Positions 37,692-47,187 of a stretch of DNA of 64,000 nt are shown here, piece after piece. Source of the stretch: Corynebacterium uterequi (lineage in GTDB: Bacteria > Actinomycetota > Actinomycetes > Mycobacteriales > Mycobacteriaceae); the NCBI RefSeq assembly GCF_001021065.1, contig NZ_CP011546.1:1550001-1614000 (forward strand). Direction: 5' to 3'. The notes beneath the pieces were generated by a model. It was not told where the DNA came from, did no database searches, and saw only the letters and a program-made list of their open reading frames with translations. The position numbers and the translations under genes were made by a program. Positions within the stretch are counted from its first letter, which is position 1. Each line of letters starts with the position of its first letter.

Positions 37692-38444
37692 CTAGAACGT
37701 CTGCTCCGCGGATCCCCCGGGTTCGGTGCCCTCCGGGTAGCCCTCCCCCGCAGCCAGCGCCGACTTTACTTCCGTGGCATACACGTCAACGTAGGGCTGG
37801 CCGGATAGCTTGGCCATGGTGCGCATGAAGTAGTCAGTGAAGGGGCGCATCACCTCCCGAGAGGTGGGGTCAAAGCCGTTCTCCGCCGCCCACTGGTGGG
37901 GGTTGATGGGCTCGCCGATCTTGATGCCCACCTTCGCCGGGCGCGGAATCCATGAGCCGATGGGGTTGGCCGCCCGAGTGTTAATCATGGCCACCGGGAT
38001 GACATCGTGCCCCGTGTCCATGGCTACGCGGGCCATGCCGGTACGTCCGCGGTACAACCGGCCGTCCGGGGAGCGGGTCCCTTCCGGGTAAATGCCAAAG
38101 AGCTCTCCCTGGTCCAGGACGCTATGGGCCGCTTTGAGGAGGTCCGCGCCGGCATCCTCCGAGTTTCGGTACATGGGAATCTGGCCGACGGCGGTGAAGA
38201 AGAACTTCTGGAACCGGCCCACCAAGCCCGGAGTGGTGAAGTACTCGCTCTTGGCGGGGAAGGTGAGCTGCCGGCTCACCATGAGCGGCAGGTAGAAGGA
38301 GTCCATGACCGCCTGGTGGTTCGACGCCAAAATAGCCGCGCCCTCAGCGGGGATGTGTTCCGCGCCCTCGATGGTCGGCCGGTTATAGACGCGGAGCCCG
38401 GGGCCCAGGATGGCCTTGAAAAGGGAATACCACTTATTCTTCAT
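37692..38444 (-). CDS. plsC: 1-acyl-glycerol-3-phosphate acyltransferase (PlsC-like)
   Basis: 250 residues from the ATG at 38444; the open frame runs far upstream into glk but homology begins here, with GAGG upstream. ASNHQAVMDSFYLP is the catalytic HX4D box (with Gln in place of the common Arg/Thr spacer) and FGIYPEGTRSPDGRLYRGRTG the substrate box. It acylates lysophosphatidate or a related glycolipid. M. tuberculosis Rv2182c occupies the same spot. Confidence 0.9.
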   Translation of the reverse strand: MKNKWYSLFKAILGPGLRVYNRPTIEGAEHIPAEGAAILASNHQAVMDSFYLPLMVSRQLTFPAKSEYFTTPGLVGRFQKFFFTAVGQIPMYRNSEDAGADLLKAAHSVLDQGELFGIYPEGTRSPDGRLYRGRTGMARVAMDTGHDVIPVAMINTRAANPIGSWIPRPAKVGIKIGEPINPHQWAAENGFDPTSREVMRPFTDYFMRTMAKLSGQPYVDVYATEVKSALAAGEGYPEGTEPGGSAEQTF

Positions 38445-38464
38445 GTCCGGGCCTCGATTCGGGG

Positions 38465-39412
38465 TTAGGAATATAGTTCTCTGGCGATATCTGCCACGCC
38501 GATTATACCGGCCTGCCCTCCCAATTCGGCGCATTCCACTCTGGGTATCGGGCGGTAGCCACTGCCCACCATCGAGTCGGACATTGTGGTGCGCGCCCGA
38601 TCGAGGAAGAGATCCGCGTCCGTGGCTACCCCGCCCCCCACAACGATCAACTCGGGATCGAGGATGTCTGCCACGAAGGTCAGGCCTAGCCCCATCCAGC
38701 CGCCAAAATCCCGCAGGACCGCCAATCCGAGGGCGTCGCCCTCCCGGGCTGCCAACACTACGTCGTGGCCCGTGACGTCCAGCCCAGTGCCTAGGTCGTC
38801 CGCCAGCGTCGTCATGGGGTATTTGCCGGCGAGGTCCCGGGCGGTGTCGACGAGCGCAGTCCCCGAGGCATAGCGTTCCAGGCAACCGGACTTGCCACAG
38901 GAGCACTTGCGGGCATGCTCCCCATGGACCACAGACAGGTGACCAAATTCGGGGGCGGTACCGAAAGCTCCCCGGTAGATGGTGCCATCCACCATGAGGG
39001 TGGCGCCGATTCCGGTACCCACCGCGAAGAACACCCACGTGTGTGCCCCCTGGGCGGCGCCAAACCGGTACTCGCCCCACGCGGCGGAGTTCGCGTCGTG
39101 CTCCAGCACCACGGGGAGGTTGAGACGCGACTCAAGCGTCGCCCGCAGCGGGGCGTCGCGCCACGGCAGGTGGGGCGCGAAACGGATCCGCTCGCATTCA
39201 GGATCCAAGAAGCCGGCGACGGCCAGGCCGACGCCCGACACGTCATACTCGGCGCGCAACCGGGCGACCATATCAACGATGACCCGCTCGGCCGACTCGG
39301 CATGACGCGGCGTGCGTTGGCTCAGGGTGGCGAGCACACGCCCGGAGCTATCGACGACGCCAGCGCGCAGGTTCGTCCCTCCGATGTCGAAGCCGATGGT
39401 CACATCTGACAT
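38465..39412 (-). CDS. glk: ROK-family glucokinase
   Basis: 315 residues from the ATG at 39412 with AGGGAG upstream. GFDIGGTNLRAG is the ATP loop, EHDANSAAWGEYRFGA the sugar-binding region, and CSCGKSGCLERYASG the zinc-binding ROK signature. It phosphorylates glucose with ATP. The polyphosphate-glucokinase phosphate motifs are not obvious, so ATP-dependent glucokinase is favoured. It lies between pimB' and plsC, which form a run on the same strand. Confidence 0.9.
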   Translation of the reverse strand: MSDVTIGFDIGGTNLRAGVVDSSGRVLATLSQRTPRHAESAERVIVDMVARLRAEYDVSGVGLAVAGFLDPECERIRFAPHLPWRDAPLRATLESRLNLPVVLEHDANSAAWGEYRFGAAQGAHTWVFFAVGTGIGATLMVDGTIYRGAFGTAPEFGHLSVVHGEHARKCSCGKSGCLERYASGTALVDTARDLAGKYPMTTLADDLGTGLDVTGHDVVLAAREGDALGLAVLRDFGGWMGLGLTFVADILDPELIVVGGGVATDADLFLDRARTTMSDSMVGSGYRPIPRVECAELGGQAGIIGVADIARELYS

Positions 39413-39476
39413 GGCACTCCCTGGGGTGGGCGGATTTATGACAAGTTTCAACTTTATACCCGTCGTTCACCAACAC

Positions 39477-40601
39477 CTAGATAGTGCCGCCCGACTGGAG
39501 CGCATCACTCAACCGCTCTCCCAACACCTTCCAACTGTGGTTTTCTTGCACAAACTGCCGACCCCTACGCCCCGCCTCCGCACGTCGGGCTGCGTCGTCG
39601 AGGTAGCTGATGATCTCCTTCGCGATTGCGCGACGGTCACGACCATCGACAACAACGCCGGCCCCGGGTCCCACGGCCTCTGGGGCGCCGCCCGAATCCC
39701 CGGCCACGACAGGCACGCCGCAGGCCTGCGCCTCCAGGTAGACGATTCCGAGACCCTCGACGTCGAAGCCTCCCAGACGCGTCCGTGCCGGCATCGCCAT
39801 GACGTCAGAGGCCGCGACCACATCCCGCATAGCAGCCCTGGGCAGCTCGGCGGCAAAGACGACGCCGTCGCCCGCCCGGCGTTTGAGTTCGGCCTCGGCC
39901 GGGCCGGAACCGACGATGACCAACACCGCACCCGGGTGGGCTACGCGAATCTCCGGAAGGGCGTCGATGAGCCGATCTTGGCCCTTTCGCGCGACGAGGC
40001 GGGACACACACGTGATGACTGGCCGATCACCCCATCCCCAAGCTTGCCTGGTGAGGTGACGCTGTTCCGGGCTAGCCGGGGAGAAGAAATCCGTATCCAC
40101 GCCCGAGGGAAGGCGCACCGCTTTCGGCCGACTACCGAATGCGCCAGCCAACCGAGATTGCGTGTAATCACTGATGTAGGTCACCACGTCCGCGGAGTTC
40201 CCGATACGTCGCAGCGCTGCGCGCCCGGGCAGAGTCTTTGCCCAACCAACTTCGTGCCCGTGGGTGGAGACGACGATGCGCTGTGCGCCAGCACGGCGGG
40301 CGGCGGATGCCATGAGCCCCAGGGGCGCTGAGGCGCCAAACCACACGGTGTCGATCTCACACTCGCGGATAACCCAGCTCATAGCCTCCGCGGTGGCGGG
40401 GGTGGGTAGCATGATCGACCGCGGCCAGCGCACCGTTCGATAGGGCGCGCCGGCGTCCAATTCCCGCGCTGCCTGAGGGTCCTGAGTGGAGGCGAAGACT
40501 ACCATCGCCGAAGGGTCTTGGGTGGCAACAAAGTCGTGGAGGTACGACTGGATGCCGCCGACAGTCGGCGGGAAATCATTGGTTACCAGCAAGGTCGTCA
40601 T
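39477..40601 (-). CDS. pimB: GDP-mannose-dependent phosphatidylinositol-monomannoside transferase PimB'
   Basis: 374 residues from the ATG at 40601. It is a GT4 glycosyltransferase: LVTNDFPPTVGGIQSYLHDF in the N-domain, CVSRLVARKGQDRLIDAL and FDVEGLGIVYLEAQACGVPVVAGDSGGAPEAV (the EX7E donor site) in the C-domain. PimB' adds the second mannose to phosphatidylinositol monomannoside on the cytoplasmic side. TACTGT lies eight bases before the ATG with no ribosome site, suggesting a leaderless message. Confidence 0.93.
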   Translation of the reverse strand: MTTLLVTNDFPPTVGGIQSYLHDFVATQDPSAMVVFASTQDPQAARELDAGAPYRTVRWPRSIMLPTPATAEAMSWVIRECEIDTVWFGASAPLGLMASAARRAGAQRIVVSTHGHEVGWAKTLPGRAALRRIGNSADVVTYISDYTQSRLAGAFGSRPKAVRLPSGVDTDFFSPASPEQRHLTRQAWGWGDRPVITCVSRLVARKGQDRLIDALPEIRVAHPGAVLVIVGSGPAEAELKRRAGDGVVFAAELPRAAMRDVVAASDVMAMPARTRLGGFDVEGLGIVYLEAQACGVPVVAGDSGGAPEAVGPGAGVVVDGRDRRAIAKEIISYLDDAARRAEAGRRGRQFVQENHSWKVLGERLSDALQSGGTI

Positions 40602-40631
40602 GGTCACTGACAGTAGTTGCTGGCATAACAA

Positions 40632-40673
40632 AACGCCGCCTAGCACCACGAGATGTGGGAATAAGGCGGCGTT
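40632..40673 (-). terminator. Terminator after the NlpC/P60 gene
   Basis: On the minus strand AACGCCGCCT pairs with AGGCGGCGTT around a 20-base loop that holds a smaller CCCAC/GTGG hairpin, then TTTTGTTATG follows. This is a good Rho-independent terminator 17 bases after the stop codon. Confidence 0.85.
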
Positions 40674-40689
40674 AGTAAACGGCGAATGC

Positions 40690-41289
40690 TTAGAAGCGGA
40701 CGCCGTACTGAGCCGGCATGTAGTGCAGGTCGCGTTCCTGGACCGGCACGCCCTGGTTCATGGCGTCGATGATCCGGCCACTGCCCACGTAGATGCCCAC
40801 GTGGGAAGCGCCGGCGTAGTAGACCACGATGTCGCCGGGCTGCAGGGCGTCGAGCGAGACGCGCTGGCCCTGGGCGGCCTGCGCCTGGGAGGTACGCGGG
40901 ATGGTCTTGCCAGCCTGTGCGTAGGCCCAGCTGGTCAGGCCGGAGCAATCGAAAGCGTTCGGGCCGGCGGCGCCCCACACGTACGGGGAACCGATGCGGG
41001 AGCGGGCGGCAGAGACAACCTGCTGGCCAGCTGCAGGCGCAGAGACCTTCGGCGTGTGAATCTGGTTCGCGGAGGCAGCAACGTCAGCCACCGGCAGGAC
41101 TCCGGCCTCGAAGCCAGCCGCGGAGGACATCTCCTCGACGACGTCGCCGCCGAAGAAGTTGCTGGCGGAGCTCATGCCGATGAGCTCATCGATCGTGTCG
41201 GCGCTGGCGACGGCCGGGGTAAGGGTGGATGCTGCGGCAAAAGCGGCGGTGGCGGCGGCGGCGCGACGGGCGATCTTGTTCATAGCCAC
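40690..41289 (-). CDS. Secreted NlpC/P60 peptidoglycan endopeptidase
   Basis: 199 residues. A signal peptide (about 1-30, ending TPAVASA) is followed by a short variable region and the NlpC/P60 domain (about 88-199) with catalytic Cys in FDCSGLTSWAY and His in ASHVGIYVG. It cleaves the stem peptide between D-Glu and mDAP, helping cell separation. GTG start, with GGAG nine bases upstream. In Corynebacterium glutamicum a homologue at this place is called nlpC and belongs to the MtrAB regulon. The leader is long and structured. Confidence 0.93.
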   Translation of the reverse strand: MAMNKIARRAAAATAAFAAASTLTPAVASADTIDELIGMSSASNFFGGDVVEEMSSAAGFEAGVLPVADVAASANQIHTPKVSAPAAGQQVVSAARSRIGSPYVWGAAGPNAFDCSGLTSWAYAQAGKTIPRTSQAQAAQGQRVSLDALQPGDIVVYYAGASHVGIYVGSGRIIDAMNQGVPVQERDLHYMPAQYGVRF

Positions 41290-41767
41290 GATGTGAATTC
41301 TCCAAATCTTGTGTGTTCGTGCCAGCTGCGGGATACTGCCCTCAGCGAGGCTTCGTCCGGTCTTCGGTTATCCATCGAATCCCGGCACCCTCGTGGCTGG
41401 CGCCAACGGAGGATCAACGTTCAATGGTCTTCAGTTCGAGCTGCGGGCCGATGTGGCTATCCGCTTTGTCTCAATCAGGTTACAAAACGGTCACGCTCCC
41501 TGTCTAGCCATTGAGTCGTTATCGCCTCGTTATCAAACGGTGACCAAAGCTTGAGGCGTCCGACGCGCGCCGGCAGGCCTCCCTCCCCCGCGCCATCCTC
41601 CCCCGCCAGCCACTGTTCTACCTGCCACTATGAACGGCTGATTATCTATCGAAGCGAGTCGCCGCTCTCCATCCTGGGAGCTGCTGACCATGTTTCTCAG
41701 GCTGTGTGATCTTGAACACATCTCCTAGTTCACGCTCAAAGAACCCCGCCCACCGAGCCCAGAACCA
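41290..41767 (-). promoter_or_regulatory. Long 5' region of the NlpC/P60 gene with structured leader
   Basis: About 480 bases without a gene on either strand. Near the gene, GTGCC-GGGAT (41388-41379) can pair with ATCCC and GGCAC (41334-41330 and 41323-41319), closing a 70-base element that contains a CCTC-GCT-GAGG hairpin. Upstream at 41478-41534 are GTAAC/GATAAC motifs. Actinobacterial NlpC/P60 genes often carry c-di-AMP riboswitches, but the conserved ydaO motifs were not convincingly found. Nothing else is seen between 41535 and 41767. Confidence 0.5.
41478..41534 (-). promoter_or_regulatory. Candidate MtrA binding region
   Basis: On the coding strand GATAACG occurs twice, exactly 11 bases apart (41528-41534 and 41517-41523), with TGTAACC 34 bases further on (41478-41484). 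Direct repeats of GTAAC-like half sites one helical turn apart fit binding by the response regulator MtrA, which controls nlpC-type hydrolases in this order. Its distance to the start codon, about 200-245 bases, implies a long leader. Confidence 0.5.
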
Positions 41768-41796
41768 AACCCCCACCCTTCGACAGGGTGGGGGTT
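41768..41796 (-). terminator. Terminator of the ctaE-qcrCAB operon
   Basis: Perfect 12-bp stem (AACCCCCACCCT with AGGGTGGGGGTT) and a five-base loop, followed by TTTGG on the minus strand. It lies 65 bases after the qcrB stop codon and closes the respiratory operon. Confidence 0.9.
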
Positions 41797-41861
41797 GTGA
41801 CGCGACGGCGTCCGAGCCGCGTCAGCGAGGCCGAGCGCGTGCCTCACCGACGGGATTTCAA

Positions 41862-43502
41862 CTAGGAGTCGAGACCCCTCTCGCGGTCAGCGTCACGGTT
41901 GACGCGGTTGAGGTTCTCGAACATCTGGTGCTCCTCGTGCGCGTTCTCGGCCGCGATCTGATTCTTCTTGCGGACGATCTCGGCCGGGTCGGAAGAGAAC
42001 GCACCACCGTGGTTAGTCGAGTCCGCGTAACCCAGCTCGTTGAGCTGCTTCGGCACCTTCGCGCCCGCGTACTCCAACGGAATGGCGTGGCCATGCTCGT
42101 CGACGCCACCCAGCGGCTGGTGCACCTCAACGAAGGCACCATTCGGCAGCATCCGGATGTGACCGGTCTCGATGCCGTGCTCCAGGACCTCGCGGTCGCT
42201 GCGCTGCAGGGAAACACAGATCCGGTAGGTGATGAAGTAGGCCAGCGGCGGCAAGATCACGGAGCCAATGCGGCCAACCCAGGTCATGGCGTTCAGCGAG
42301 ATCTCGAAGAAGTGGGCGATGTGGTCGTTACCACCCGAGATCGTCTGCAGCATGAAGAAGGTAATAGCCATGGCGCCGAGACCGGAGCGGGCCGGAACGT
42401 CGCGCGGACGCTGCAGCAGGTTGTGGTGCGCGTCGTCGCCCGTCGCCGCCTTCTCAATCCACGGGTAAGCCATGAGCAGGCCAACCATCACCATGGCGAC
42501 CATAGCCACCCAGAACACGCCGGGGATGGTGTAGTTGCCGATGTAGATCTCCCACGCCGGCATGACACGGGCCAGGCCATCCGTCCACAACATGTACACG
42601 TCAGGCTGCGAGCCGGCGGACACGTGCGAAGGATTATAAGGACCGAAGTTCCAAATCTGGTTGATCGAGAACAGACCGGCCATCAGCGCCAGCACACCAG
42701 CGGTCATCATGCCCATGCCGATCGCCTTCGTGGCGAACACCGGCATGATACGCACGCCCACCACGTTGTTCTCGGCGCGCCCCGGACCCGGGAACTGGGT
42801 GTGCTTCTGGTACCACACCAGCAGCAGGTGAGCCGCGATGAGCGCCAAGATAATGCCCGGGATAACAAGCACGTGGAGGATGTAGAAGCGGTCGAGCATG
42901 AGGTCCGACGGGAAGTCCCCACCGAAAATGGCCCAGTGCATCCAGGTGCCAATGATCGGCATACCCACAATGATGGCGGACATGATGCGCAGGCCGGTGC
43001 CGGAGAGCAGCTCGTCGGGCAGGGAGTAGCCGAGGAAGCCCTCGACCATGCCGAGCAGAATAAGGGTGCAGCCGATGATCCAGTTGGCCTCACGCGGGCG
43101 GCGGAACGCGCCGGTGAAGAAGATGCGCAGCATGTGCGCGATCATCGCCATCATGAACATCAGGGCTGCCCAGTGGTGCATCTGCCGGACGAAGAGGCCG
43201 CCGCGGACCTCGAAGGAGAGGTTCAGCGCGGTCTCGTAGGCGCGAGACATCTCGACACCGTTAAGCGGCAGGTAGGCGCCGTCGTAGATGACCTTGGTGA
43301 TCGACGGATCGAAGAACAAGGTCAGGTAAACACCGGTCAGCAGCAGGATGATGAAGCTGTAGAGGGCAATCTCACCCAGCATGAAGGACCAGTGCGTCGG
43401 GAACACCTTGTTCAGCTGCGGACGCAGAACGCCCGCGATGGTGTAGCGGGAGTCGACGTTGTTCGCGACCTCGCCGAGGTGGTTTTTAGTCTTGGTGCTC
43501 AT
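41862..43502 (-). CDS. qcrB: Cytochrome bcc complex cytochrome b subunit
   Basis: 546 residues. Eight core membrane segments hold haem-ligating histidines ([31 protein letters not shown] and [20 protein letters not shown]), and PPWEW-type quinol-site region is represented near the middle. A long C-terminal extension of about 120 residues is typical of actinobacterial QcrB. It oxidises menaquinol and passes electrons to QcrA and the haems. Its ATG overlaps the qcrA stop by one base (TAATG). Confidence 0.96.
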   Translation of the reverse strand: MSTKTKNHLGEVANNVDSRYTIAGVLRPQLNKVFPTHWSFMLGEIALYSFIILLLTGVYLTLFFDPSITKVIYDGAYLPLNGVEMSRAYETALNLSFEVRGGLFVRQMHHWAALMFMMAMIAHMLRIFFTGAFRRPREANWIIGCTLILLGMVEGFLGYSLPDELLSGTGLRIMSAIIVGMPIIGTWMHWAIFGGDFPSDLMLDRFYILHVLVIPGIILALIAAHLLLVWYQKHTQFPGPGRAENNVVGVRIMPVFATKAIGMGMMTAGVLALMAGLFSINQIWNFGPYNPSHVSAGSQPDVYMLWTDGLARVMPAWEIYIGNYTIPGVFWVAMVAMVMVGLLMAYPWIEKAATGDDAHHNLLQRPRDVPARSGLGAMAITFFMLQTISGGNDHIAHFFEISLNAMTWVGRIGSVILPPLAYFITYRICVSLQRSDREVLEHGIETGHIRMLPNGAFVEVHQPLGGVDEHGHAIPLEYAGAKVPKQLNELGYADSTNHGGAFSSDPAEIVRKKNQIAAENAHEEHQMFENLNRVNRDADRERGLDS

Positions 43503-44722
43503 TAGGACTTACGCTCCCAGAATGCCGGGCCGACGGGCTCATGGAAATTACCCGCGGCGATGAGGTAGCCTTCCTCGTCCACCGTGATCGGCAGCTGCGG
43601 CAGCGCGCGGGCGGCGGGACCGAAGACCGGCTTGCCGTACTGGAGCGCGTCGAACTGAGACTGGTGGCAGGGGCACAGGATTCGGTGAGTCTGCGCCTCG
43701 TAGAGCGAGGTCGGGCAACCCACGTGAGTGCAGATCTTGGAGTAGGCGTAGTAGTCGCCGAAGTGGAAGTCCTCCTGGCCCTCGCGCTCGACGACCTTAG
43801 CGGCGTCGGCCGGGCGCAGGCGGATCAGCATGACGGCGTTACGCGGACCGTGAATGGAGTGCATGTGGTTTTCGTACACAACCGCGTTGGGGTTGTAGCG
43901 ATCACCGTCGTTGACATCCGATTCCGCCAGCGGGAAGACGGTCTCCATGCCGGCGGCAGAAAGATCCTCCGGGCGCATGCGCACGAGGCGGGACAGACCC
44001 TGGGTGGTGAAGTGCGTGCCGGTGTCGCCTTCGTGCTTCTCGGCGATGGTGCCGAGGTCACGACCGAGGTAGAGCTTGACGCCCTTCTCGTGCAGGGTCC
44101 AGCCGGAGGTCCACAGAGTGCCATCACCGAAGTAGTTGAGCTCGTGCTTCTTCCACGGATTCTTAATCATGCCACCCAGCGGGGCGATGACGACGAGACC
44201 GAAGAGGACGCCGGCGCCGCCGAGCATGCCCATGAGGGTCTTGCGGCGACCCAAGGTGGAGGTGGTCCACGCGTCGTTGAGCAGCGCCGTGGTGGTGCGG
44301 CGGTCGAGCTCACTCGACGGGCCGTCGTGACGGCGCTGGACCGAGATCTCCTCGGGGATGAACTTCTTGACGTACAAGACGATGGAGACGCCCAGGCCGA
44401 TGATCGCCAGGCCCGAGGTCAGGCCCAGCAGCGGCGTGTACAGCGTGTGGAGGAACTTACCCTCCGCCCCCAGCGGGACGTACTGCCACGGCCAGAACAG
44501 GTAAATCGCAAGGAAGCCGAGCGCCATAAGAATGGACACGGCCAGCCACACAATGATGCCTGCCTGAGCCCGCTTCTCTGCCGGGTCGTTGGCGAGCGGG
44601 AAGCGCTCCTTACGGAAGGCGACGGTGACGTCGTCCAATTCCGTTCCCAGCGCGGCCAGCTCTGCCGGCGACATGGCGGCGAGCTCCTGCTCGGTGTAGT
44701 TCTTCTTCAGGTCGTTACTCAT
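43502..44722 (-). CDS. qcrA: Rieske iron-sulfur subunit of cytochrome bcc
   Basis: 406 residues from the ATG at 44722, which overlaps the qcrC stop (ATGA). Three N-terminal membrane segments, the actinobacterial pattern, precede a Rieske domain with both cluster motifs, CTHVGCP and CPCHQSQFD, each giving a Cys and a His. It carries electrons from menaquinol to the dihaem QcrC. The frame is open 19 codons further upstream but homology begins MSNDLKK. Confidence 0.96.
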   Translation of the reverse strand: MSNDLKKNYTEQELAAMSPAELAALGTELDDVTVAFRKERFPLANDPAEKRAQAGIIVWLAVSILMALGFLAIYLFWPWQYVPLGAEGKFLHTLYTPLLGLTSGLAIIGLGVSIVLYVKKFIPEEISVQRRHDGPSSELDRRTTTALLNDAWTTSTLGRRKTLMGMLGGAGVLFGLVVIAPLGGMIKNPWKKHELNYFGDGTLWTSGWTLHEKGVKLYLGRDLGTIAEKHEGDTGTHFTTQGLSRLVRMRPEDLSAAGMETVFPLAESDVNDGDRYNPNAVVYENHMHSIHGPRNAVMLIRLRPADAAKVVEREGQEDFHFGDYYAYSKICTHVGCPTSLYEAQTHRILCPCHQSQFDALQYGKPVFGPAARALPQLPITVDEEGYLIAAGNFHEPVGPAFWERKS

Positions 44723-45606
44723 TGGCGCGATCCAATCCACATTGCAGCGCCCAGCAGGGCGGTGATTCCGACAGCCCACATGGCGATGCCCTCAGACACC
44801 GGGCCAAGACCACCAAGCGCCCAACCACCCGGGCTCGGCGTCTCCTTCGAGGCCTTGATGAAGGCGATGATGTCCTTCTTCTCATCAGCCGACAGCTGAC
44901 GATCGGAGAACTTCGGCATGTTCTGCGGACCGGTCAACATGGCCTGGTAGATCTCCTGCTCGTTGGCAGGATCCAGACCCGGTGCGTACTTACCGGAGGA
45001 CAGCGCACCGCCACGACCGGTGAAGTTGTGGCACGACGCACAGTTGAGGCGGAACAGCTCCGAGCCGCGGGCGATGTCCGCGGGCTGAATCTGGCCGTCG
45101 TAGTCCTTGCCACGCAGCTCTTCGAGTGCGATGGAGCCGTCCTCGTTGGTGACGAGGCCCGGGCCGCCACCGTTGGACTGCACGTAGGCCGCCAGGGCGA
45201 GCGTCTGCTGCTCGGTGTAGCGGGGACGCTTGCGTTCCGCCTGGGCATCGTTCGACATCATCGGCATGCGGCCGGAGTGAACCTGGAAGTACACCGAGCC
45301 GGCACCCACGCCGTTGAGGGCGGGGCCACGATCTTCAACGCCCTGGAGGTTGGCTCCGTGGCAGGTGATGCAGGCGACATCGTAGATGTCCTTGCCCTCT
45401 TGGATGAGCGCTTGGTCCTCTAGCTGTGCGGTGGCAACCTGGGCATCCGGCGTGAGGGCCGCGGCCAGAACACCGGTACCAGTCAGGCCGACGGTCAGTG
45501 CGGCGGCGCTGGCGGCGGTCTTCCGAAGCTTGCGGCGGCGCCGGGACTGCTTCGCGCCGTCCGGGGTTAAGGCCCCGGAGGAAGCGGAGTTGGAATTCTT
45601 ATCCAT
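44719..45606 (-). CDS. qcrC: Dihaem cytochrome c subunit of cytochrome bcc
   Basis: 295 residues. A membrane segment at about 29-50 exports the protein; two cytochrome c domains follow with haem motifs CITCH and CASCH, each with a later Met ligand (GRMPMM and QNMPKF). A C-terminal segment (about 272-291) anchors it. The two haems hand electrons directly to the aa3 oxidase, replacing a soluble cytochrome c. It lies 33 bases downstream of ctaE. Confidence 0.97.
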   Translation of the reverse strand: MDKNSNSASSGALTPDGAKQSRRRRKLRKTAASAAALTVGLTGTGVLAAALTPDAQVATAQLEDQALIQEGKDIYDVACITCHGANLQGVEDRGPALNGVGAGSVYFQVHSGRMPMMSNDAQAERKRPRYTEQQTLALAAYVQSNGGGPGLVTNEDGSIALEELRGKDYDGQIQPADIARGSELFRLNCASCHNFTGRGGALSSGKYAPGLDPANEQEIYQAMLTGPQNMPKFSDRQLSADEKKDIIAFIKASKETPSPGGWALGGLGPVSEGIAMWAVGITALLGAAMWIGSRQ

Positions 45607-45639
45607 CGGATTCCCTTGTGTCTTCGATTTCTCAGAAAC

Positions 45640-46257
45640 TTACTGGATGATGTACAGGATGGTGAACACACCAAGCCAAATGATGTCCACGAAGTGCCAG
45701 TAGTAGGACACCGCCATGGCCGCGGTCGCCTGGGCCGGCGTGAACTTCGACTTGCCGATGCGCAACATAATGACCACGAAGCTCAAAATGCCGGCCAGCA
45801 CGTGGGCCATGTGGAACCCGGTGATGATGTAGAACACCGAGCCGTACACCGAGGACTGAATGGTCACACCGTGGTGAATCATCTCGTAGTACTCAAAGGC
45901 CACCATGCCGAGGAATACGACACCGAGAAGGATTGTCACCACATACCATTTGCGGAGACCGTAAACGTCACCCCTTTCTGCGGAGAAGACGCCGAACTGC
46001 GAGGTCACGGAGGACGCCACCAGGATGAGGGTGATGATCGACCCGTAGACCACGTTGAGGTGGGCGGTCTGATCATCCCAGGTCCCGCTGGTGAGCCCGT
46101 TCGCACGCGACGTGAAGTACATCGCGAACAGTCCGGCGAAGAACATCAATTCCTGCGCCAGGAACACGATGGTGCCGACACTGACCACATTGGGGCGGTT
46201 CAGGGCCGGGACACGTGCTGCTGTCGCCATACCTTGGTTAGAAACTGCGCTCGTCAC
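45640..46257 (-). CDS. ctaE: Cytochrome aa3 oxidase subunit III
   Basis: 205 residues, five membrane segments. FLAQELMFFAGLFAMYFTSRANG, GSVFYIITGFHMAHVLAG and SYYWHFVDIIWLGVF are hallmark subunit III motifs. It starts at a GTG with CATACT seven bases upstream and no ribosome site, indicating a leaderless transcript. It heads the ctaE-qcrC-qcrA-qcrB operon; the catalytic subunit ctaD is not in the window. Confidence 0.95.
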   Translation of the reverse strand: MTSAVSNQGMATAARVPALNRPNVVSVGTIVFLAQELMFFAGLFAMYFTSRANGLTSGTWDDQTAHLNVVYGSIITLILVASSVTSQFGVFSAERGDVYGLRKWYVVTILLGVVFLGMVAFEYYEMIHHGVTIQSSVYGSVFYIITGFHMAHVLAGILSFVVIMLRIGKSKFTPAQATAAMAVSYYWHFVDIIWLGVFTILYIIQ

Positions 46258-46633
46258 ATGTATCAGTATGGACGCTCACAGCCCCAAAGTCACCTTGACT
46301 ACCCCCGCGAAACAGCGCCCAGAAACGCCCCAACCAGCAGTTTTATCGGGCGCCCTCATCCACCGAAAGTTTTAGACATCCTCCGGGAACTTTCCAAGCC
46401 CGGGAACCGACGGAGGGTACGGGCAGGGTTTCTGCAGGTCTGGCCGTTGCGCCGGGAGCGCGGTAGAGCGGCGCCGATTCGCGGGTCAATGTTACCCGAC
46501 TGCCAGGTTGCGCCGAGCCGCTTTTCAGCGCGTGGATTTGAGACCTATGTCACAGGTGTTGGGGGCGATTTCTCGCTGGAGCATACTTTCGGTTGACCCC
46601 TTCACCGGCATCCTCGCCTCAGACAACGGCGAA
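46258..46633 (-). promoter_or_regulatory. Upstream region of ctaE-qcrCAB
   Basis: Gene-free stretch of about 375 bases. CATACT at 46265-46270 fits a -10 box for a leaderless ctaE. A GlxR-like site lies at 46539-46554, about 280 bases upstream. A GAAAGTT/AACTTTC inverted repeat at about 46365-46394 has no evident role. No small gene was recognised. Confidence 0.45.
46539..46554. promoter_or_regulatory. GlxR (Crp family) candidate site
   Basis: TGAGA-N6-TCACA on the plus strand, TGTGA-N6-TCTCA on the minus strand; one mismatch from the GlxR consensus TGTGA-N6-TCACA. GlxR is the cAMP-dependent global regulator of corynebacteria and is reported to activate cytochrome oxidase and bcc genes. Confidence 0.6.
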
Positions 46634-46669
46634 ACCCGGCAGTGAGTGTTTTATCACTCACCGCCGGGT
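46634..46669 (-). terminator. Terminator of the ctaC-ctaF operon
   Basis: Stem of 15 bases with one mismatch (ACCCGGCGGTGAGTG with CACTCACTGCCGGGT) and a six-base ATAAAA loop, followed by TTCG on the minus strand, 45 bases after the ctaF stop codon. Confidence 0.85.
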
Positions 46670-46713
46670 CTCAGTCTAAGTGTGTGCACGCTCCGGACCG
46701 GCTCACGCCGATA

Positions 46714-47154
46714 TTAGTGCTTCTCCTTCGGCAGGCCGTACTGCAGCGACAGCATGGTGGTTGCCCAGATCAGCATGACCGCTCCCAGGGCGATCATCCA
46801 GTAGTACATGTAGATAATGCCGAAGCCGAGAACCGCGATCGATACCGACATCGCGAACGGCCAAATGGAGCTCGGCGAGAAGAAGCCATAAGCGCCGGCG
46901 GCGTCGCCGATTTCCGCTTCCTCGTAATCCTCCGGAAGGAGATCCTGCCGGCTTTCTACGAACTGCAGGTAACCGCCGAGCATGAGACACAGCAGGGTCG
47001 CCAGGACCATGGCCACAGATCCGGCCCACTCAACGCCGAAGGTTTCCATCAGGTAACCGTCGTCTTCAACGTACGCCGTCGAGACGATGTACACCACAGT
47101 GCACACAGTCAGGAACAGCGCCAGGAAGAACATGATTTTCGCACCAGCACGCAT
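46714..47154 (-). CDS. ctaF: Cytochrome aa3 oxidase subunit IV
   Basis: 146 residues, four membrane segments. [34 protein letters not shown] and [14 protein letters not shown] then [10 protein letters not shown] are diagnostic of actinobacterial CtaF. It is a structural subunit of the aa3 branch of the bcc-aa3 supercomplex. It lies 33 bases after ctaC. Confidence 0.95.
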   Translation of the reverse strand: MRAGAKIMFFLALFLTVCTVVYIVSTAYVEDDGYLMETFGVEWAGSVAMVLATLLCLMLGGYLQFVESRQDLLPEDYEEAEIGDAAGAYGFFSPSSIWPFAMSVSIAVLGFGIIYMYYWMIALGAVMLIWATTMLSLQYGLPKEKH

Positions 47155-47187
47155 TTCGTTTCTCCTTAGTCTCTCGCCGGTGTCCTG

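Noticed and set aside
41290-41535. Standard ydaO-type c-di-AMP riboswitch
   Set aside because: The core GGGGACCCA-like and CCGUCAGCUAAC motifs were not found; only a partial CCGCAGCT resemblance exists. Kept as a structured leader only.
46258-46713. rnpB or another structural RNA gene in the long intergenic regions
   Set aside because: No GAGGAAAGTCC-like RNase P motif or other known RNA signature was found here or in 41290-41861, 48286-48700 or 19280-19658.
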